Source: Salinicoccus sp. UBA3372 (GTDB lineage Bacteria; Bacillota; Bacilli; Staphylococcales; Salinicoccaceae). Taken from it: a stretch of 9,154 bases of DNA. The position numbers and the translations under genes are program-made. The notes below the pieces were generated by a model, which saw only the letters and a program-made list of their open reading frames with translations, had not been told where the DNA came from and searched no databases. This document shows, piece by piece, positions 5,054 to 9,154 of this stretch. Positions within the stretch are counted from its first letter, which is position 1, and each line of letters begins with the position of its first letter. The DNA lies in assembly GCA_002360325.1 (NCBI GenBank), contig DEQG01000079.1, forward strand, positions 1,523-10,676, read 5' to 3'.

Positions 5054-6505
5054 TCACTTCCTTAAAACTCTAATCAGCACAGCTGACGCGACCGCTAATA
5101 TGAGCAATATTACCGCTACTATAAAAATAAAGTAATTATCGTCAAACATAGGGCTGGCCACCGCTGCACTTTCTTCATCCGTCTCCACCTGTGAAGATTC
5201 TTCTTCGGATGAGCTTTCTTCTCCCGGAGCTGTCTTCTCAGCCTGTTCCTCTTCTTCAGCTGATGTTTCTTCCTCACCATTTTCAGCTGCAGTGTCTTCT
5301 GTGGATTCTTCTGATTCAGAGTGTTCCTCCTCAGAAGCATCTGTCACGTCTTCTTCAGGTCTTTCTTCTTCATCCATGGAGTTCTGCTCAATCGCCGTCA
5401 GCAATGCTTCTGCCGCTTCATCTATCGACGACTGTTCCTCTACATTGCCTTCATCACTTTCAGAAAGCATATCCTGTGCTTCACTCAGCGCTTCTGCTAA
5501 ATCATCTGAACGTTCAGCTTCCGGAATTTCTTCAGCCTGACTGATTGCTTCTTCAAGTTTTGAATCGTCGACGTCCGGCGCTTCTTCTTCCTCTTCAGAA
5601 TCATCCGGTTCCGCTGCGGTTGTCGCGTGGCGGAAGAAAGATGTGAATAAGGCATCACCGCTGGAATCCAATGGTTCTACGTAAAATTCATAGTTCGTAT
5701 TCGTGTCCAGGTCTGTCGCTTCATATTCACTTTCAGAAACATTATCGACCAGTTCACCGTTTTGATAAACATTATAAGACTCCGCATTGTCATGCGCATC
5801 CCAATGGATCATCATCGTATTTCCGGTAATCTCTCCGAAAGTTACAATTCTGTTATGCAGAGTATCGATGTATTCGTAAGTCCGGGGTGCTCTTGACTGC
5901 AGCTTATCCCGCTCTTTCCCGTCCAGGTAATACATTGCAAACACTTCAGCAAAGTATTCACTTGGCACGTCAAAATACTCTGATACCTGGTGATCGCCGA
6001 ACAGTGCATTTTTTTCTGCCGCCATGATCTCATTGAACTCTGATGTTGAACTGAATGTGAATCCGGCAGTATAGCTGTCCACTGCATGTGCATATTCGTG
6101 CAGTTCCAGGTTGATTGTTGAATGCCCGTTGCCTGCATCACTGTATCCTATTCTCGCGGCTGTCGTAAAACCTCCGGCTCCGGGAACATCATCCCAGGTG
6201 CTTCCGCTCTGCTCCCAGCCTCTCGGCACAGTACCTGACAAGTGCTGAAATTCAGGCAGATCGGTTAAAGGCACATCCATCAAAATGATACTTACTCCAG
6301 AGCGGTTGGTTTCATATAGAATTCTTGAATCTACATTATTCAGCCTCTCTATCATCTGCTCAGCATCATTAGAACTATCCGTTGTCCGCACTTCAATCAT
6401 ATCAGCCAGATTTTGATCCTGAGCTGAAATATTCTGATTCAGACCGATAAAAATTAATAAAACCGTAATTAAACCAATCATCAGTTTCCCGGTATATTTG
6501 TGCAT
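5054..6505 (-). CDS. Surface metalloprotease: lethal-factor-like (M34/ATLF) domain, FN3, FIVAR-like, acidic stalk, C-terminal membrane anchor
   Basis: A 483-residue exported protein. The start is ATG at 6505, with GGGAGG (6513-6518) seven bases upstream. Residues 1-28 form a signal peptide (likely cut after ISA). About 30-220 resemble the anthrax lethal factor/Pro-Pro endopeptidase catalytic domain: TVPRGWEQSGSTWDDVPGAGG (92-112 region), zinc motif H136-E-Y-A-H140, downstream EYFAE (E183, E187; E183 is the likely third zinc ligand) and RAPRTYEYID (205-214), recalling the lethal factor C-terminal end. About 222-298 fit a fibronectin type III domain (W235, Y244, Y272). Residues 316-374 fit a FIVAR-type helical module. 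Residues 375-448 are a Glu/Ser/Asp-rich stalk; 458-478 are a membrane helix followed by RVLRK. No LPxTG is present, so anchoring is by the helix. The protease should sit outside the cell, held to the membrane. Substrate unknown. It has its own promoter and terminator. Confidence 0.85.
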   Translation of the reverse strand: MHKYTGKLMIGLITVLLIFIGLNQNISAQDQNLADMIEVRTTDSSNDAEQMIERLNNVDSRILYETNRSGVSIILMDVPLTDLPEFQHLSGTVPRGWEQSGSTWDDVPGAGGFTTAARIGYSDAGNGHSTINLELHEYAHAVDSYTAGFTFSSTSEFNEIMAAEKNALFGDHQVSEYFDVPSEYFAEVFAMYYLDGKERDKLQSRAPRTYEYIDTLHNRIVTFGEITGNTMMIHWDAHDNAESYNVYQNGELVDNVSESEYEATDLDTNTNYEFYVEPLDSSGDALFTSFFRHATTAAEPDDSEEEEEAPDVDDSKLEEAISQAEEIPEAERSDDLAEALSEAQDMLSESDEGNVEEQSSIDEAAEALLTAIEQNSMDEEERPEEDVTDASEEEHSESEESTEDTAAENGEEETSAEEEEQAEKTAPGEESSSEEESSQVETDEESAAVASPMFDDNYFIFIVAVILLILAVASAVLIRVLRK

Positions 6506-6556
6506 GGAACAACCTCCCCTCTGAAGTAATTTTATTTTTCAATATATTAATATATG

Positions 6557-6585
6557 AGTATAGAACATTCTAAAGTGACTTTCAA
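6557..6585 (-). promoter_or_regulatory. Sigma-A promoter of the metalloprotease gene
   Basis: On the minus strand TTGAAA (6580-6585) and TATACT (6557-6562) are separated by exactly 17 bases. Each hexamer is close to consensus. Transcription would start near 6550, giving a leader of about 45 bases, partly the AT-rich palindromic stretch at 6541-6555. Confidence 0.72.
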
Positions 6586-6721
6586 AGAATACCATGTATG
6601 CATAAAATAAAAAGTCTGTATTTGACCGTTATACTTTTATTCCCTCCGAAGCAGGTCAGTAATCTAAAAGTTTACATATCACAATAAATTTTCATTAATA
6701 ATCAATTTCCTTTTTTAATAG

Positions 6722-6730
6722 TGATATAAT
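6722..6730 (+). promoter_or_regulatory. Extended -10 promoter of the DUF819 gene
   Basis: TGATATAAT combines a perfect TATAAT (6725-6730) with the TGn extension. No good -35 is seen at the usual distance (TCAATT). The short inverted repeat TGCTA-AATA-TAGCA (6734-6747) lies over the expected start of transcription and runs into the ribosome-binding site AAGGGGG (6747-6753). Confidence 0.6.
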
Positions 6731-6761
6731 CTATGCTAAATATAGCAAGGGGGTATATAAA

Positions 6762-7982
6762 ATGGATGTTGAAGTGAATTCCTTGATTTCACCGGACCAG
6801 ACATGGATTTTATGGGCTTTTTTAGTCGGATGGGCAGCAGTAAGTATAGTACTGGAACAAAAATTTTCCTGGGCATCGAAACTGTCAGGTGCAATCATCG
6901 CTCTGGTCGGTGCGATGCTGCTCGCCAACCTGCAGATCATACCGGTGGAATCACCTGTCTATGATGCTGTATGGAGTTACGTCGTACCTTTATCCATACC
7001 GCTTCTGCTCTTCCAATCGAATATCGTGAAAATATGGAAGGAAAGCGGGCGTCTGCTGCTGATTTTCCTCATCAGTTCAGTGGGGACTGTAGCAGGTGCC
7101 ATTGCCGGGTTCTACATTCTCCGGTCGTTCATACCACAGATTGATGTGATTGGTGCGATGCTGACAGGTTCATATGTCGGCGGCAGTGTAAACTTTGCAG
7201 CAATGGCGGCACGATTTGAAGTGCCTGAAGGTATCATATCTTCTACAGTCGTAGCAGATAATCTATTGATGGCTTTATACTTTTTAGTTTTAATTTCAAT
7301 ACCGACCATCAATTTCTTCAGAAATAAATTCAGCACACCTTATATTGATGAACTGGAAAAGAATACGGATAACGATAATCAGGCCGCTTCGTACTGGCAG
7401 AGAAAAGAAATCTCATTGAGCGATATAGCGCTGGCGACCGGTACATCATTTGCGATTGTTGCGGTTTCTTTTACACTGGCTGAGTTTTTCACAAATCTCA
7501 TTCCTGATGATGCGAATATTTTTCTGTCTATATTAAGAGGCATTATCGGTGATAACTATTTGATGCTGACAACTCTGACTTTACTGCTCGTCACTGCTGT
7601 ACCCAAATATTTTGAAAGTATTAACGGTGCACAGGAAATCGGCACTTTCTTAATTTATATATTCTTTGTGGTGATTGGTGTACCTGCATCCATCCCATTG
7701 ATTATACAAAATGCACCGATCATTCTCGTGTTCGCCGCGATAATGGTACTCATCAACATGATCATCTCTTTCGGTGTCGGCAGACTGTTCAAATTTAGTC
7801 TGGAAGAAATCATATTGGCAAGTAACGCAAACATCGGCGGACCGACAACGGCAGCCGCCATGGCCATTTCAAGAGGATGGGTGAAGCTCGTCGGGCCGAT
7901 ATTGATCATCGGGACGCTCGGGTACATCATCGGCAACTATTTAGGCACGATGATCGGACTGTGGTTCGGCAGTATGCTCTAA
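6762..7982 (+). CDS. DUF819 family integral membrane protein (YjcL-like)
   Basis: A 406-residue polytopic membrane protein matching the DUF819 family (Bacillus YjcL type), whose transport substrate is not established. The start is ATG at 6762, with AAGGGGG eight bases upstream. About ten or more hydrophobic segments fall into two halves split by a charged cytoplasmic-type loop (about residues 187-217, including DELEKNTDNDN). Each half has a small-residue motif: TGSYVGGSVNFAAMA (135-149) and SNANIGGPTTAAAMA (354-368). They align as GG-x(4)-AAMA and suggest an internal duplication with broken helices, as in many secondary transporters with inverted-repeat architecture. The length is usual for the family. 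It is a single-gene unit with its own promoter and terminator. Calling it a carboxylate or ion transporter would be a guess. Confidence 0.88.
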   Translation: MDVEVNSLISPDQTWILWAFLVGWAAVSIVLEQKFSWASKLSGAIIALVGAMLLANLQIIPVESPVYDAVWSYVVPLSIPLLLFQSNIVKIWKESGRLLLIFLISSVGTVAGAIAGFYILRSFIPQIDVIGAMLTGSYVGGSVNFAAMAARFEVPEGIISSTVVADNLLMALYFLVLISIPTINFFRNKFSTPYIDELEKNTDNDNQAASYWQRKEISLSDIALATGTSFAIVAVSFTLAEFFTNLIPDDANIFLSILRGIIGDNYLMLTTLTLLLVTAVPKYFESINGAQEIGTFLIYIFFVVIGVPASIPLIIQNAPIILVFAAIMVLINMIISFGVGRLFKFSLEEIILASNANIGGPTTAAAMAISRGWVKLVGPILIIGTLGYIIGNYLGTMIGLWFGSML

Positions 7983-8000
7983 ATCCTTAAAGAATCAGGG

Positions 8001-8042
8001 AAGTCTGAAGAGACAGAATATATCTGTCTCTCCAGGCTTTTA
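8001..8042 (+). terminator. Rho-independent terminator after the DUF819 gene
   Basis: AGAGACAGA (8009-8017) pairs with TCTGTCTCT (8023-8031) around a five-base ATATA loop. The stem is extended by AAGTCTG with CAGGCTT, including one wobble and one mismatch. TTTTATTTAT follows. The T-tract favours the + direction; the convergent dehydrogenase gene has no other obvious terminator and may use the same hairpin. Confidence 0.85.
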
Positions 8043-8053
8043 TTTATCAAAAA

Positions 8054-9007
8054 TTATTTTTCCATATTTGCAACTAAACGTCCTGTCACTTTGTTATCCT
8101 CAAGCATCTGGATACCTTCAGGAATTTCATCAAAGGTAATTTCAGTAATTTTCGGACTGACTTTTCCTTCAGCCATCAGCGCGTACATATCTTCTATATC
8201 ATGTTTCGTACCGCCGTTACTGCCGACAAGTGTCGCCTGCTTCGTTATCATCGAAGTGACGTTGACCGTTGTTTCAAGTTTACCCATGCCGACAAGAACC
8301 ACTTTACCCTGGAAACCGACGGACTCAAGTGCCTCGCGTGTTGTGATATCGAAACCTGCAAAGTCGATGATGACTTCAGGCTCAAATTCTGCAATTTCCT
8401 TAACATTTTCATATACGCCCGCAGCACCAAGATTTTCGGCCAGTTCTCTTGCTTTAGGGTTTGTGTCGATTGCATAAACTTCAATTTCCTGGGCAATTGC
8501 CGCTTCCAATGCAATCTGTCCCAGACCGCCGATACCGATCATACCGACTTTCATGCCCTTTTTGATGCCGCCTTTGTTAAACGCTGCGTGGTAGGATGTC
8601 ATACCTGCGTCCGTTCCTGCTGCTGCAGCCGCAAAGGATACGCCATCAGGAATTCTGACCAGATCATCAGCCGGTGCCAGTACTTTGGTACCAAAGCCGC
8701 CGTCGTATGCATAGCCCGGTGCAGTACCGCTCGGCCCTGTCGGACATACTGCCACTTTATCGCCGACTTTATAGTCCTTGACACCTTCGCCCACTTCGCT
8801 GATGACACCCGCAACTTCGTGTCCCATAATGACAGGGAGCTCGCCGAGTAAAACTTTCCATCCTTCATCTCTTAAAACACCCACGTCCGAGTGACAGAGA
8901 CCTGCTACCTTCATATCAATAACAACTTTGCCGGATTCAGCTTTCGGATCTTCTTTTTCAACTAACTCTAACGGTTTATTTGTATCAACAAATTGCCAGC
9001 CTTTCAT
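8054..9007 (-). CDS. Zinc-type alcohol dehydrogenase, short form lacking the structural zinc site
   Basis: A 317-residue medium-chain dehydrogenase/reductase, probably oxidising alcohols or reducing aldehydes with NAD(H) in the cytoplasm. The start is ATG at 9007, with GGAGGG (9014-9019) six bases upstream. The N-terminal GroES-like domain has catalytic-zinc residues C38 (GLCHSD) and H63-E64 (GHEVAG). The third ligand position, usually Cys, is D133 (GTDAGMTSYHAA), as with Asp150 of Thermoanaerobacter alcohol dehydrogenase. The Rossmann motif is GIGGLG (158-163), and D181 at the end of the second strand favours NAD over NADP. The four-cysteine structural zinc lobe is absent: only C88 remains in CPTGPSGTAPGYAYDGGFG (88-106), which explains the short length. 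The gene stands alone, so the physiological substrate is open. Family assignment is firm; the specific enzyme name is not. Confidence 0.9.
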   Translation of the reverse strand: MKGWQFVDTNKPLELVEKEDPKAESGKVVIDMKVAGLCHSDVGVLRDEGWKVLLGELPVIMGHEVAGVISEVGEGVKDYKVGDKVAVCPTGPSGTAPGYAYDGGFGTKVLAPADDLVRIPDGVSFAAAAAGTDAGMTSYHAAFNKGGIKKGMKVGMIGIGGLGQIALEAAIAQEIEVYAIDTNPKARELAENLGAAGVYENVKEIAEFEPEVIIDFAGFDITTREALESVGFQGKVVLVGMGKLETTVNVTSMITKQATLVGSNGGTKHDIEDMYALMAEGKVSPKITEITFDEIPEGIQMLEDNKVTGRLVANMEK

Positions 9008-9046
9008 TGATATCCCTCCACATTTTGTTATTTATTTCACATATTC

Positions 9047-9076
9047 ATTGTATCAATAAAAATGGAGAATTGACAG
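9047..9076 (-). promoter_or_regulatory. Possible sigma-A promoter of the alcohol dehydrogenase gene
   Basis: On the minus strand CTGTCA (9071-9076) and TACAAT (9047-9052) are separated by 18 bases. The -10 is good and the -35 matches at four of six positions. The leader would be about 35 bases. Confidence 0.45.
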
Positions 9077-9099
9077 TGTTTCTGATTATGATAAAAAAT

Positions 9100-9130
9100 A
9101 AATAGGACACTGATAAACAGCGTCCTATTT
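9100..9130. terminator. Rho-independent terminator, probably of a gene beyond the right edge
   Basis: AAATAGGAC (9100-9108) pairs with GTCCTATTT (9122-9130), and CTG (9110-9112) with CAG (9118-9120), around one A/C mismatch and a five-base loop. Read leftward it is followed by a T-rich run (TATTTTTTAT), so it most likely ends a minus-strand gene whose last codons lie at or past 9140. The distal strand could also use the shorter TTTT. Confidence 0.75.
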
Positions 9131-9154
9131 TACGAAATTACAGACTCTCCAATT

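Noticed and set aside
4938..5135. 65-codon + strand open frame over the hydratase leader and protease 3' end
   Set aside because: It crosses a terminator hairpin, overlaps two minus-strand genes and has no clear ribosome-binding site.
5191..5544. Open frames on both strands within the protease's acidic stalk region (including a Ser-rich frame at 5292-5540)
   Set aside because: Low-complexity GAA/GAG/TCA codons of the stalk keep the other frames open; these are shadows of the real gene.
6622..6658. TGACC...GGTCA inverted repeat in the 6506-6761 intergenic region
   Set aside because: Only five bases per arm with a 27-base gap; expected by chance.
8201..8851. 216-codon open frame on the + strand opposite the alcohol dehydrogenase
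   Set aside because: Antisense shadow of a well-supported gene; the translation is Cys-rich with no recognisable domain and no ribosome-binding site.
9131..9154. 3' end of a minus-strand gene at the right edge
   Set aside because: Several frames reach stops here (for example TAA at 9138-9140), but too few codons are present to choose a frame; the nearby terminator only hints at such a gene.

Overview
The window looks like chromosomal DNA from a low-to-mid GC Gram-positive of the Staphylococcaceae, plausibly a Jeotgalicoccus/Salinicoccus/Macrococcus-type relative rather than Staphylococcus proper. This is inferred from a branched-chain aminotransferase that closely resembles staphylococcal IlvE as I remember it, strong Bacillota ribosome-binding sites (AGGAGG or AGGGG, 6 to 9 bases before the start), use of GTG and TTG starts, and compact genes separated by rho-independent hairpins. 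The genus is not proven. I see no tRNA, rRNA, CRISPR, transposase, phage gene or attachment site.

Layout. 1-287 (-): start of an acidic lipoprotein, running off the left edge. 404-592 (+): a 62-residue two-helix membrane protein with a TTG start. 592-630: bidirectional terminator. 633-1799 (-) and 1830-2879 (-): an MFS transporter downstream of a tartrate/D-malate dehydrogenase family enzyme, 30 bases apart and probably co-transcribed. 2880-3076: divergent control region with an extended -10 promoter leftward and, rightward, an ilvE promoter covered by nested inverted repeats. 3077-4141 (+): ilvE. 4153-4184: bidirectional terminator. 4193-4939 (-): 2-keto-4-pentenoate hydratase family protein. 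5054-6505 (-): a secreted, C-terminally membrane-anchored metalloprotease related to the catalytic domain of anthrax lethal factor. 6506-6761: divergent promoter region. 6762-7982 (+): DUF819 membrane protein. 8054-9007 (-): zinc-type alcohol dehydrogenase without a structural zinc site. 9100-9130: hairpin, probably ending a gene beyond the right edge.

How it fits together. Most of the window is ordinary metabolic and membrane housekeeping in one- or two-gene units. The dehydrogenase-MFS pair suggests uptake or export linked to a hydroxy-dicarboxylate, and it shares a control region with ilvE. The least ordinary item is the protease at 5054-6505: signal peptide, lethal-factor-like HExxH domain, fibronectin type III domain, FIVAR-like helical module, long acidic stalk and a C-terminal membrane helix. 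It has its own near-consensus promoter and terminator. The second point of interest is the pair of overlapping, mutually exclusive inverted repeats at the ilvE promoter. I found no clear multi-gene novel system.
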